Shown here: positions 21,138 to 31,719 of the stretch, in pieces | Numbering within the stretch: position 1 is the stretch's first letter | Layout of the letters: every line of letters begins with the position of its first letter | Source of the DNA: Elasticomyces elasticus | Lineage: Eukaryota; Ascomycota; Dothideomycetes; Mycosphaerellales; Teratosphaeriaceae | NCBI GenBank assembly: GCA_035926095.1 | Contig: JAVRQT010000015.1 | Location: 963,438-1,027,437, forward strand | Length of the DNA stretch: 64,000 nucleotides | Direction of reading: 5' to 3' | The notes under the pieces: model-generated | Database searches by the model: none | The model's input: the letters and a program-made list of their open reading frames with translations, nothing else | What the model was told of the DNA's origin: nothing | Position numbers and translations under genes: made by a program

Positions 21138-21690
21138 GGTGATGGGGGAAGGGGGATGGGAGGGAAGGGTGTAAGATATGGTATGGCGTATGTAAGATAT
21201 GGGAGCAAAGTGTGGACTCTCGGAATACGAGGAGAGATGCACACCGTAGCGGACGATGCGATTTCGTCTACCGGAGTGTCTGTGACGCTGGAATACCCTC
21301 TACACTACTCTGGGAATACGTGGAATGTGGGATGTACGATATGGGACGATATGGGATTGAGTATGAGGTGTACGAAGCGAGATGTACTGGCATCTTGTAC
21401 GTCGATCTCTCCATCCGCACTCACATACACTGAACTGCTTGATGCACATCAACTTGGTTTTTGCTCATGATTTTGGTATGTAGCCGCATTTGGCTCTCAT
21501 GGCTTGCTGACCCTTCGGCCAGATTGGAAGTGAGTCGGTGTGCTCACGTCCTCGGCAGTCTCGGTCTCAGCTCAGCCTGGACAGTTCATGCTCGTGTCTG
21601 TACCGCTAGCTTGTCCTCTATCGCTTGCTCGCAACGCCACTTGAGATGACGACCTGGAGACTTACTGCACTCTCATAGGCTCCTTCGCAC
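21138..21690. other. Intergenic, convergent 3' flanks with short degenerate repeats
   Basis: Two tail-to-tail genes end here. The stretch 21172-21360 repeats variants of 'GTAAGATATGG' and 'ACGATATGGGA' several times, giving short open frames of low complexity. I see no gene. Confidence 0.4.
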
Positions 21691-22413
21691 TCAATCATCA
21701 TCAACCATCTCCTCACCCTCGTCTTCGTACTCATCGTCCTCCTCTCCCTCGGCAGGATCAGATACGCGAGGATCGACCAACTTCGGCCGCCCTCCTACCA
21801 CCCTATACGTCCCAATCTCGCCACTCCTCTGGACCTTCCCAACAAAACTCCGATGCTGCTTCACCAGCTCCCCGAACCTGTCGCCACACTTCGTGCTATG
21901 GAACCCAAACCTAGGAACTCTCATATTGCCCGTCGCGTCGTTCCTCTTCATCTGCGTCTCCGCCAACGTCGAGCCAGGAGGCTGCGTGACAAACATCCTG
22001 GCCCATGACCCCATCGGCTCCGCATCGATGTACCAGGGACCGTGGCGGAAGTCGACTTCGCCGTCATTGTGGCTTACCAAGAGGGGGTTCAGAGCATAAC
22101 CCTCGATTCCTGCGGAGTTGATGTAGGACTGGCATTCTTGCGCGGCTAGCCGGTCTGAGTAGCTGAATTCACGGCGAGCCGAGTTCGGAGTTCCGAGCCA
22201 CTTGGGCACCGGGATGTGAGTTGGTGGGATGTACGCGATATCCTTGACCATGCCTGGCGCAAAGAAGAGGGCTTTCTGGATTGATAAAGTTGTGTCAATG
22301 GTGAGTTTCCAGGTTTTGCAGACTTTTTGCGCGAAGAGGAGGTCTCGCATAGGCAGCTGCAACAGGATGTTCTCGAGGAGCTCTGGGAGGTCAAGGACAT
22401 TGTTGGTTGCCAT
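21691..22413 (-). CDS. F-box protein, array member 1
   Basis: A single exon of 240 residues. The N-terminal F-box (about residues 6-45) reads LDLPELLENILLQLPMRDLL then VCKTWK, the standard Skp1-binding pattern. It is followed by a block shared with its neighbours: IQKALFF..G, YALNPLL, a W-x-RM-F-x-TQPPG motif near residue 140, and FGELV. The C-terminus is an acidic tail of D/E runs ending MVDDD. F-box proteins bring substrates to SCF ubiquitin ligases; no known substrate-binding repeat (WD40, LRR) is visible, so the target is unknown. This is the most intact member of the four-gene array on the minus strand. The start is an ATG directly before the conserved LPELL. Confidence 0.85.
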   Translation of the reverse strand: MATNNVLDLPELLENILLQLPMRDLLFAQKVCKTWKLTIDTTLSIQKALFFAPGMVKDIAYIPPTHIPVPKWLGTPNSARREFSYSDRLAAQECQSYINSAGIEGYALNPLLVSHNDGEVDFRHGPWYIDAEPMGSWARMFVTQPPGSTLAETQMKRNDATGNMRVPRFGFHSTKCGDRFGELVKQHRSFVGKVQRSGEIGTYRVVGGRPKLVDPRVSDPAEGEEDDEYEDEGEEMVDDD

Positions 22414-22889
22414 GTTGACGATGTTGTGATGGGGTGTCGAGCTTCAGTGTATGTTGATGGTCCAGGATGAATGTGAAGAAGATCTGAAGAGGTTGATATG
22501 GAGCTTGCGGCTAGCTGCTTTGGTCAAAATGTGGAGCTGGCCTGCATGCACGTGAAACAGGAAGGTACGGCGGCAACTGACGGGCCTCAAAAGACTAGCA
22601 CAGGCTGAGATGTTGAGTGGCTTCGAGATCTATGGTGGGAAAGGAAGGTGGTATATCAGTCACTTAGGTGATACCTTGCTAATCAGGTGCATATCAAAGC
22701 CCATCCGACTCGAGTCTCTTCCATTCTGTAACTACAGACGCCTGCAAGCTCTCATATCTTGGACCTTGGCTCCCTCAAAGCTCCCATCCTGTTCTCGGCA
22801 TTGCAGTGATGTATGAATCATTAGCAACCGCACCAGCACGCTCGAGCATATCTTCGAACGTTTAAGAGGGACAACGACCACCACCGACA
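22414..22889. other. Intergenic, promoter of F-box 1
   Basis: This separates F-box genes 1 and 2. I see no protein-like frame and no repeat shared with the other spacers by eye. Confidence 0.35.
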
Positions 22890-23615
22890 TCAGTCCCTCT
22901 TCTCACTACCACCCCGCTGCCTGACGTAGGCACTGACCAGCTCCACGACATCACCATTCGACCTGCTCTCCTTCACCCGCCACTTCCCCTTGCTCCTCCT
23001 CATGATGAACTCCTCGGCCTCACGATGGCATCGTTCAACCAAAACCCCGAACGTGTCGCCAGGCCCCGTCGACACGTCGATCGACACACATTCTGATGCC
23101 GCAAGCCGTCCCGGTGATTTCGGTACTTCGTACACTCTCTCCATAGACTTGCGTACATGCGTGATACCGGGAGGCTGCGTTAGGAACATCCGGGTCCAGG
23201 ACGGTACGTACAACGTTGAGTTAACTGCGTCGCGTTGTTGCCAGAGCTCGGGTTTGAGGTGGAAGGGTTGGCCTGATCCGTAAGTGATGAGAAGCGGGTT
23301 TATGGCGTAGCCCTCTCGCCGGATGGTTGCCATGTGTTCTAGGCAATGCTGGGCGGACTTGTACTCGTCGCCGTCTGGCGTGTTCTTGGCGCTAGCTTCG
23401 AGCCATGCCGTTGTAGAGATGTGGTTGGAGGAGATGTAGTTGATGTTTGCAGCCGTGCCGGGACGGAAGAAGAGAGCTTTCTGAATAGGCGATGAGTCTA
23501 CTGCGGCTTTCCAGCGCCTGCAGACCTTCTGTGAGAAGAGCAGGTCGCGGATCGGGAGGTTGAGCAGGATACATTCGAGGAGCTCCGGTAGAGTGAGGAC
23601 TTCCTGGACTGCCAT
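22890..23615 (-). CDS. F-box protein, array member 2
   Basis: A single exon of 241 residues from the ATG at 23615, chosen because it aligns with the starts of paralogues 1 and 4; an in-frame upstream start adds 11 residues. The F-box reads LTLPELLECILLNLPIRDLL then VCRRWK. The shared downstream motifs are present: IQKALFFRPG, YAINPLL, W-T-RMFLTQPPG and FGVLVERC. The C-terminal ~40 residues are basic rather than acidic as in member 1, so the tails have diverged. Presumed SCF adaptor; substrate unknown. Same strand as all other members, consistent with tandem duplication. Confidence 0.85.
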   Translation of the reverse strand: MAVQEVLTLPELLECILLNLPIRDLLFSQKVCRRWKAAVDSSPIQKALFFRPGTAANINYISSNHISTTAWLEASAKNTPDGDEYKSAQHCLEHMATIRREGYAINPLLITYGSGQPFHLKPELWQQRDAVNSTLYVPSWTRMFLTQPPGITHVRKSMERVYEVPKSPGRLAASECVSIDVSTGPGDTFGVLVERCHREAEEFIMRRSKGKWRVKESRSNGDVVELVSAYVRQRGGSEKRD

Positions 23616-24154
23616 GGCGGCAACGGTTTGCTGATATGTGAGAAGCACTGCTTTCGCTTGACGCTACTCGGATGTCTGGGTGAGGTAGGTCGCTTCGAGT
23701 CAAAGCAATTGTCAACACTTGCATGTTTCACATAACAGCGGGTCGCAGGCACGCAAAACCGGAAGGCACGGCATGATCGATTCACTTGCAAAGACTACAC
23801 TGATGGATCGATCGGCCTGGACCTAGCAGGTAGCAGTCAATCCCTAGGGCGGCGACAACACACTGATCACATGTACATCCAGATCTACATTAGTGCGAGA
23901 TGATGCGGAAGCAAAAAGAATCAGTCAATTTGGCGACCTTCCCTGTCCTGATCTCTTCTCGCTGCTGAACATATCCCTCCTCGCTGCTGGACCGTTATTC
24001 CCTGAACTACCAGGCATCTCTCGCCCCAAGCATCCTTCTGTGACTTTCTGAAAGGTCACCAGCCGCGCTGAAGCAGAACCACCATGTCTGAAGTAGTCTG
24101 CACGGACTTCCACGACAACCACCGTAGCCAGCCTTTCCCTTACGCAGCCTGTAT
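23616..24154. other. Intergenic, promoter of F-box 2
   Basis: It lies between F-box 2 and the end of F-box 3. No supported gene; short frames only. Confidence 0.35.
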
Positions 24155-25042
24155 CTAATCATCATCCAGGAAGAAAGGATCATTTAGTCGAGACCCTAGC
24201 CACAATGACACTCGCTCGTCGTCACTCCCACCTTCTCTGCGGGCGCCTCCCGTGGCAACTTGTGTGTGAGTTACTGCGTTGTGTAACTTGGGACGACGAT
24301 TCGAAAGCAACAACACCATCGCAAAAACGCGGCCCTCGTTTGGGGGGCCTGTGGGAGAGACAGCCTCCTTCGTCTCCCGCTGTTCCTCTCGAAACCCCTC
24401 CACCTCATCATAACACGACCCTACCAGAGTCCCGAACTTCTCCGCAGGGACCACAGCCTCCATCTTCACCGCATGCATCATCTGCGGCGGGTTCCACACT
24501 TTTCACATACAGAACTTGTGCGGAAGCGGAATTAAGCTGGCCTCCAGCCAAGCGCGCGAGCTCACGGCTGCCGGAGGCTGCGTCAAGTACATGCGAGACC
24601 ATGATCCAGCTAGATCAGTATCCTTGCTGCGCCAGAACTCTGGACGGAGAGTATACCTCTGCTCACCCTCTACCTCGTAGGTGGTGAGGAGAGGATTGAG
24701 AGCGTAGGCCAGTTGCTTCACATTGACACAGTGTATGACGCTTCTGGGGCAGAACTGTCCAGGCTGCGTATCTGTTGCCATCCATTTTGTGCTTGCGGTG
24801 TGGTTTGGAGAGACGTAGTTGATGTCCTCGGCCGTTCCGGGGATGAAGAACAGGGCTCGCTGAATCCTTACGGAAGATTTGACTGTGGCTTTCCATTGCT
24901 TGCACGATTTTTGGGTGGAGAGCAGGTCTCGAATCGGCAGGTTCAGCGAGATATTCTCGAGGAGCTCAGGAAGGTCGAGGACATTGCGTTGTGCGGCGAG
25001 AGAGTGATCGGCTGGTAGCCAGCTACCTAGCAACGACTTCAT
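24155..25042 (-). CDS. F-box protein, array member 3, probably spliced
   Basis: Two exons, 25042-24566 and 24481-24155, joined in phase 0, give 267 residues. The N-terminus carries a ~20-residue extension before the F-box (LDLPELLENISLNLPIRDLL). Shared motifs follow: IQRALFFIPG, YALNPLL, W-S-RMYLTQPP. Right after TQPP the frame meets a stop, but an 84-nt GTGAGC...CCGCAG segment can be removed. The frame then resumes with a block ending FGTLV, which matches FGELV/FGVLV of members 1 and 2. The paralogues have no intron here, so this is either a gained intron or a decayed gene that only mimics splicing. The last ~80 residues are unlike the other copies. Confidence 0.6.
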
Positions 25043-25406
25043 GTTCGCACTGGGTCGTTGGTGGGGTTGTGAGTGAGCAAGTGTTGGGAGCGGTGAGGAA
25101 GACACTCGAAGTTGAGGATCTCATTGGAAGTGTTTGCAGTTAATTTCGGCTTTCACATGACACGCTAATTTTGCACTGAAGGATGAGCATCCACAGAGAA
25201 CAGGAGGCACGGCACGTGTCGGTCTGAAACGCATTTATGTGACACGGTCTTGAATATCTATCTGTTGCACTGCTGGACTTGATCGTAGTCCGTTCTCTAG
25301 ACTGCTCGATGCTGTACTCAGACTGGCCTCCAACGCACTCTGGCCGATGCACCCAGCCTGTGAGGACTACATTCTTGACGGGCAGCCTCTAGATTGGCAC
25401 GCCCCT
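25043..25406. other. Intergenic, promoter of F-box 3
   Basis: No protein-like frame. It separates array members 3 and 4. Confidence 0.35.
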
Positions 25407-25944
25407 CTATGCTAACTGCATTCGCTTGTCCTTGCAGACCTTATGGCCTTGGCTTTTGGCTTGCTTCACCGCTGCTTCATACTCCTGCACCAAAGCCAAA
25501 AACGTCTCGCCGGCCTTTATGGTCACCATCCGAGAGCTTCCGTAGTAGAACCGATGGGGCCCTAGGGACGTCGGACAGCTCTTTGATGTCGAATTCAACG
25601 GAGGCTTGTCTTGGTGGCTGTATAACGAGCATGCGACCGGCAGAGATATGCGCCGCCTCGCGCACAAGCTTTGAGTGGTAGTATCCGCAGCAGTCCATCA
25701 GCAGCGGGTTGAAGATGCAATCCAGCTTCATACCCTCTCGGTACGCTTCCGGCCCATCTTGTATAACGTCGGCGACACCTCCTGCTGTCAAGTAGAGAGC
25801 CTTCTGAATGCCTGGTGATGTGTCGATGGTTGCTTTCCATGTTCTACAGACCTTCTGAGCGAAGAGGAGGTCTCGCATGGACGTAAGGTCAAGGAGGATG
25901 TGCTCGAGCAGCTCCGGGAGCAGTAGTACTTGGTTCGCCGCCAT
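25407..25944 (-). pseudogene. F-box paralogue, array member 4, frameshifted
   Basis: From the ATG at 25944 an F-box (LLLPELLEHILLDLTSMRDLL, VCRTWK) is followed by IQKALYLTAGG, the NPLL motif and a shortened RMLVIQPPR block. The frame then runs into unrelated residues and stops at 25477. In a second frame, 25407-25570, lies a stretch with ETFLALVQEYEAAV that matches the FGxLV region where paralogues 1-3 continue. The change of frame falls near 25555-25570, beside a G/C run. No GT-AG pair of workable length bridges it. I read this as a recent frameshift; a sequencing error or a functional truncated protein of 155 residues (25477-25944) are the alternatives. The middle region is also shorter than in its paralogues. 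Confidence 0.55.
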
Positions 25945-26766
25945 GATGGTAACTGATGATGCTGTTGAATGACAGTGTGCTTTGTTGATTGTGGAATCTT
26001 TTCACAACGTCGGTGAAGTTGTGAGCTTGAGTGGATTGTGTTTGTGAGTCGGCGCCGATTAATTTACACAAGTGACGTTGACTCACTGAGCCGGAAGTGA
26101 ATGTCAACTCCAGCAGGTCGTGGCAACGGCCGCCGTAATGATCCACGCCATGATCGGAAAGCGAGTCTCCGATTATAGTTACCATGGGACGAAGGTATGT
26201 ATGGCAAGCACGACCATAGCCTGTCATAGGTCGAGACATGGCTAGCGTGGAGCTGCCTTGTACGGGCTGCCCAGAAGCGCTCGCGTGGGTTGTGCTTATT
26301 CCATAGGTTGAGGTCGCCAACTTGTGCTCCCTCTGGTGTACTAAGGCGAACAATATGACCAGCTGGTGCTTGCTAAGCTCGACCTGATCGGATTGACAGA
26401 GTGAAAGAATCGACCAGGGTGCGGCTTGCTTTCGCGATAGAGTCATAGAACGGACGGTCGACATTGAGGATTGATCCTGGTGTTGCCTGGTAAGCCGGTT
26501 GCGGTGTAGGGCCGGGGCGGTCTGTCGAAGCCATGGTAGGTATGCTTCTTGCGTTAGGACCGAGGCTGTGAGTATCTCAGCTGCAAAAAAAGGGTTTGCT
26601 TGCGAATATATCCTAAAACAACTGCTCGAAAAGTGTGTCGTAACGTGAGAGCCTAGCAGATGGCATCATGCTTACATACGCAAATAAGCGAAGTCGGGCA
26701 AGCTGCAGAAGATGGCTTCGTGCTATTTGAAGGTGCCTTATCATTGCAATAATGATACTCTCATAC
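25945..26766. other. Intergenic between F-box array and transcription factor
   Basis: A 191-residue open frame (25889-26464, minus) covers most of this and overlaps the F-box 4 start; its composition looks random and I do not call it a gene. The rest is 5' flank of F-box 4 and 3' flank of the transcription factor. Confidence 0.4.
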
Positions 26767-29700
26767 TCAGTGCGGCGTGCGTTGCTGCACCGAGGCGCCC
26801 TCCTGAGTGCTCGCATCATCAAAGAACATGTCGTGAGTTGGGAAAGCGTCGAACCAAGGCATGCTAACGTCCAATCCCAGCATGCTCATGTCAACGTCTT
26901 GTGACTCGATCATCATATCACCAAAGTCCTGCATATGGCCGTGGCCGGGATACATCGCGAACGGCATGTCTAGTGGCTGGTTTGTTACAGACCCATTGAT
27001 GCTGGTAGGTGTTTGCATCTGCGGTGCGAATCCAAGCCCGTTGCTGGTGGGCATATTGTGATTCGTAGTGTATGGTGATCCCAGACTTAGTAGAAGATCC
27101 GCATCCGCAGCGGAGACACTGTTCTTCTGGTGTAAGCTTGGCAGGGTGGGTCGCGCAAAGGGATCGGGCCCATGCGCAGGATGTGATATCATTGTTGCTT
27201 GTGGTGCACTTCCGCTGTAGTGACCATTCGTCCGAGTCGAGGGTGGCCCGGTTCCACCTGCGTGTGTTGAATTCCCGCCGCCACTGGAGTAGTGCCATGC
27301 AAGGTTGGTGCTTGGCGAATCCATGGTGCCAGTAAGAGTCCAGCCAATAGCTTTACTGGGATCGACACTGGGACTACCAGGCATTTGACCCTGAGACTTA
27401 AACAGTCCGTTGGCGTTTAGGTAGTGCGCACCAGAAAGCTTACGCCTCCAACCAGGCGATGTAAAAGCTGGCTCTGGCCTCGGCCGCTCCATCGAGCTTT
27501 CGCCTTCCTCCACAGTATAGAGTAACGGATCGCCCACGCCTTCGAACTTCTGGTCGAGGACAGTCAAGATGTATTTGGTGCCTGCCCAATAGGTCTCGAG
27601 TGACTGCAAGGCCTTGTAGCACAGTTGGTAGTGTTGACTGGCTGCGGTAGCCAAGAGAGTGTGCTTGGCGAGCGCTTTGTGATCGGTGGGCGTGACTTTA
27701 CCCGAACCATTCGACGAAGTGATCCCTTCTGTGTGTGCCTACAGCGATGGGTAGATGAGTTAGCTAGAAATCTTGATATCTGCAAAATCATGCAAGCCGT
27801 GTCTCCGGGACTTTGACAGCCCGTTCGAGCGTTATTGCCCAGTGCAGCAGCGTTTGCGCATTTGGCGATGGCGAGAGCATCTTTTGCATGTTCTGAACTT
27901 TTGATTTATGGGTGGAGTTACCTCTTTCCGCGTGGGACTGTTTGCTCGCGAATGTGCGTTAGACGTCGCCGTCTGCTCAGCGGTCTCCTTGAGAAAAGCA
28001 CAGGCAGCGATATAGATAGGCTGAGAGGTAAACGGGTTGCCGAGACTAGCTTTTGCATCCATCAGTTGCGAGTACGACAGAATCTACATAGAATTGACTG
28101 GTCAGCGAATGTCTCTTTTACGCGGATCTCGCCGCTGCAGAGCTAATAGCAGCCACTGCACAGGGTTGCTTGGCCTTGTTGCAACACAATTCGTGGGAGC
28201 GACTCCATGCAAGGAAGGTGTGAACTCACGTCAGCTATGGTCTTGGCAGACGACAAGGATAGTTGCTGGCTGTTCGGGAACAGCTGTAACATCCCACCCT
28301 CGAAGGTCTTCAACAGTGTTGGCTGGTGGAGTAGTACGATCATGGTATGAAACCAGAAGTGTAGTAACACGAAATTCGTCCCTTCGCCTGCTTTCATATA
28401 GTGCTGAAAGTTCACAGCATCGAAGTGTAATCTAGAATTGAAGAACGTAGATGTTAGCCTTTTGTCTGTTGGCTTCAATACGGCCTCGAGCCATCTCAGC
28501 GTAGCGACTTCGACACCGCCACAGCAAGCCGAGTGTAGCAGCTGATCAGGATTCCGCGACTCAGAGAAATCATTTCGAGCGCAGGGTCATTTGCTTACCG
28601 TAATGAGAGACCTTGATAGAACTGCGTAACCTGACTTTCCGTAGCTGCCAATCGCCTTTGTGTTTCGGCAGTAATGTCGCTCGGCTCCTTGACACTGTTT
28701 AGCAGGTCCGCAACACGGCCATAGAGGTGTATGATACGTATCAGCGCCGGAAAGACTGCAGGCCAAGCATTCGGATCCTGCTCGTCCATGTCCGGGAATG
28801 AAATCTCGATATCTTTGTCACGCAACGTGCTTCTTCGACCAGTACCAGACGAAACCACTCGATCAAGAAAGAACACGGCCCAAAAGGTGTCGACTCGCTC
28901 CTGCTCGACTGCCTTCTGCTCCTCAGTCTCCTGACTGTGCTGTGAAGTCTCGAACCTGACACCGGCGCGTTTGGTGCTCCCCGCCATAAGTTCTGGGTCG
29001 ATGCCACTCGCGCTAACGATCGACTCCCGTTTGACCATTTTCGGCGTGGGACCTGAGATACCCTTGAATCTTAGACCTTCCAGCTTATGCATGCCAAGGT
29101 CCTGTGCCATCCTGATCGCAATGCCAAGGTACATCCATAATCCGCTATCTCTGCTTTCACCAAATTCGTTGTAAGCGAGTAGTAATGCAGCTTGCACGGC
29201 AGCTACGCTAGGGCACGGAAAAGTATTGACGAGCGCGATCTTGGCCCGTTGCGCAAACGCATGGCCATATTCAGCAGGTGTCCCGTCATGTGGCTGCTGC
29301 TTCAAGATAGCATGCGTCGAAAAGCGAGCCGCGAGTGCACAGACTGCGTCTACTAGGATGGCATCTACCTGCTTCTCCTCGAGGTCCCGTAAGAAGCGCT
29401 CTCGTTGGAGGAAGGGGTAATTGCAGCCAAGGTGGGTGAAGAACGTGGTACAGAGGTGTGTGATGAGTTCGGAAGGCGGCATCGGCGAGGTATCGTAGAA
29501 CGGCAAATTGAGCGGCGTGCGGATGTCAGCTTCTCCGGTTGCAGGCGTGCTCGCGTACAGCGGTTGGGTGTTCTGGTCGCCCGAGAGTGTGTTGAGAGAG
29601 GGAGATAGCATGCTGCCGCCATCGGTCGATGATCTCGCTAGCTCGGCGGTGTCTTGCCGCTTCATGACTTTCACGACCATTTGCTTGAAGCCTGGCATGA

Positions 29701-30328
29701 TAGCTGTTGGACCTAGCCATCTGAAGTACGGCATACGATTGCGTGGTCCTGAAAACAAAGGCTGCACTCGTTCGCGTTCTTGCGCCCGCTCTCGTTCGTC
29801 CTGGTGTCCGATGAGGGTTTTGAAGCCTTCCATGCCAGATTCGGACGGCTGAGGCGCGCCTATTCCACTACGACCGCGTTGCTCACTTACCTGAGGAGGA
29901 CCCGTATGCCGCTGATGCACGCCCGCATGATGGCCATTGCCACGAGAGGGCTCCTTATGTAGCAGCTGTTCGAACGCAATGGGCTCTTGCTTAGGCCAAT
30001 TCACTGATCTACTCCGTGACTTGGTGCCATTGTCTCCTGTAGGTCGCCCGCCAACATCTGAGCTCGTACGTCTGTGGCTCGGCGAGGGTGGAGCCTCAGA
30101 TGAATATCCTACACAATCCTGCTTCGTCTGCTTGCAGGTCTCGCAAAATGGTCGCTCGCCAGAACATGCCGTCTTACGCTTTCTGCAGGTCAAGCATGCA
30201 GCGCCTATTCTTCGTCTCTTTGGATGTGGTGCTCCGTAGTTCGTCACAAACCGCAACGCCTTTTGCTGGACCTTCTGTTCAGGTATCGCTGGCGTTGAGC
30301 TTTCGGCCTCTCCTACTGGACTCGCCAT
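26767..30328 (-). CDS. Zn2Cys6 transcription factor with fungal_trans domain
   Basis: Four exons, 30328-28599, 28431-28230, 28083-27922 and 27738-26767, give 1,021 residues. Residues ~44-71 form a zinc binuclear cluster, C-x2-C-x6-C-x6-C-x2-C-x6-C, starting CLTCRKRKTAC and preceded by a basic KRRR. A disordered linker follows. The fungal-specific regulatory domain starts around residue 280 (HLCTTFFTHLGCNYPFLQ) and runs through WMYLGIAIRMAQDLGMH and DTFWAVFFLDR. Exons 2-4 continue it (LHFWFHTMIVLLHQP, then YKALQSLETYWAGTKYIL). The C-terminal ~220 residues are S/G/P/N-rich with acidic, methionine-rich ends, a plausible activation region. An optional 42-nt in-frame intron (GTAAGT...CTCAG) may exist in exon 1 near 29850-29890. 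The regulon is not inferable. It shares 302 bp of promoter with ATP12. Confidence 0.85.
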
Positions 30329-30630
30329 CTTTCCTATGGCCTTCTCAACGTTTTCATGTAGTCTTCCAAACCATTCTCTCGTCCTTCGTCGCTATCACGT
30401 CCACGTTCCTCCGGCTGCTTGAGCATATCATGACCGAGCGCAGTCTCCGTTTCAGACTGCTCTCGACATTGCCCCAGCTTCTCCACACTCCATACGAGCA
30501 TCGTTAAGCTTTCGGCAGTCGCGAAGAGTAACACAAAGTACATGCGGGACGAGTCCATTGTGCAGACGAAAGTCGAAGTAGTTGGACTTCGTCAAAGTCA
30601 AACGCTCGAACTGTCGTCTGCCAAATCATA
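30329..30630. promoter_or_regulatory. Divergent promoter, transcription factor / ATP12
   Basis: 302 bp lie between two opposing starts. The minus-strand side contains a 74-codon upstream open frame (30334-30558) that ends just before the transcription factor ATG; if it lies in the mRNA leader it could act as a uORF. No TATA box is evident. Confidence 0.45.
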
Positions 30631-31719
30631 ATGGAACTCTACATACCACGAGCCATCACAGCAGCCTCTTCGCTGAGTGCCCGCCGATCCGCAGCCGCTC
30701 TACGATGCCTACACACCACCACTACCCGCGAGGCAACCCCTGTGTCTCATCCGACAGTAGTCGGTCCGCCCCCTTCAGCACCGCAAGCCTCTGTCGCCTT
30801 CCCGCAAGACCGAGTGGCACGCAAACGACAGCAAGCAGAGCTTCTTGAGCGAGGCCAACAGCTGAAGACAAATGCCGCCAAACCTACCACCGCACTCCAG
30901 AAGCGATTCTGGCGAAATGTCAGTGTCAAAGACACGCAGGAGGGTCTGCAGATATTGCTCGACTCACGGCCAGTCAGGACAGCGTCGAGAACAGCGCTGT
31001 CGATACCGCACAACAAGCGCGCATTGGCCATGTCGATAGCAGTAGAGTGGGATCAGCTTGTCTCGGCGCAGCAGGCATTGAAGCAGCATTATATTCCATT
31101 AACTTCCTTGACTTCACGAGCAACCGATATAGATAATGCAGACAAGAACAACAACTCTGCTGTTCGAGAGTCTATCGTAGGAATGGCATTACGATACTTG
31201 AGCACGGACACGCTGCTCTGCTGGGCACCAGAGAAGGATCTATATGATGCGAATCGTGGAGATGACAGAAAGCCACTACGGCATAGGCAGCGTGAGGAAG
31301 CAGAGCCCATCATCGCGTTCCTCAAGACGCGTATCTTCCCGGGCGTGGAGATAAACCCTATCCTGTCCGAGGACTCCATCATGCCGACGCCGCAACCGGA
31401 CCTTACTCGTGAAGTGATACGCGGGTGGGTTCACGGGTTACCAGCTTTTGAGCTTGCGGCGCTCGAGCGAGGCACGCTGGCGACGAAGTCGTTGCTGGTT
31501 GCTGCGCGATTAATGGTTGAGTGGAGTCAGGAGTTCAGACATCTGCATAGAGATAGGCCTGCGACTGAGGGTAAGTTTGGCATACCCGAGGCTGCACGAG
31601 CTTCGACGCTGGAGCTGTTGTATCAAATTGAGCAGTGGGGTGAGGTGGAGGATACGCATGATGTGGATCGGGAGGATTTGAGGAGGCAGTTGGGGAGTGT
31701 GGTGTTGCTTGTAAGCTGA
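30631..31719 (+). CDS. ATP12: F1-ATPase assembly chaperone Atp12
   Basis: A single exon of 362 residues. The N-terminal ~80 residues are rich in R, S, A and T, as expected for a mitochondrial presequence. The Atp12 core begins at KRFWRNVSV (about residue 90) and includes LDSRPVRTA, a conserved AVEWDQL block, the PLTSL motif, YLSTDTLLCWAPE and the C-terminal FELAALERGT with TKSLLVAARL. Atp12 binds the F1 alpha subunit in the matrix so that it can assemble with beta. Length and motif order fit the family, and no intron is needed. The start is the first ATG and supplies the presequence. Confidence 0.93.
   Translation: MELYIPRAITAASSLSARRSAAALRCLHTTTTREATPVSHPTVVGPPPSAPQASVAFPQDRVARKRQQAELLERGQQLKTNAAKPTTALQKRFWRNVSVKDTQEGLQILLDSRPVRTASRTALSIPHNKRALAMSIAVEWDQLVSAQQALKQHYIPLTSLTSRATDIDNADKNNNSAVRESIVGMALRYLSTDTLLCWAPEKDLYDANRGDDRKPLRHRQREEAEPIIAFLKTRIFPGVEINPILSEDSIMPTPQPDLTREVIRGWVHGLPAFELAALERGTLATKSLLVAARLMVEWSQEFRHLHRDRPATEGKFGIPEAARASTLELLYQIEQWGEVEDTHDVDREDLRRQLGSVVLLVS

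Noticed and set aside
25889..26464. 191-residue minus-strand frame upstream of F-box 4
   Set aside because: It overlaps the F-box 4 start in another frame and shows no similarity to its paralogues or any family I know.
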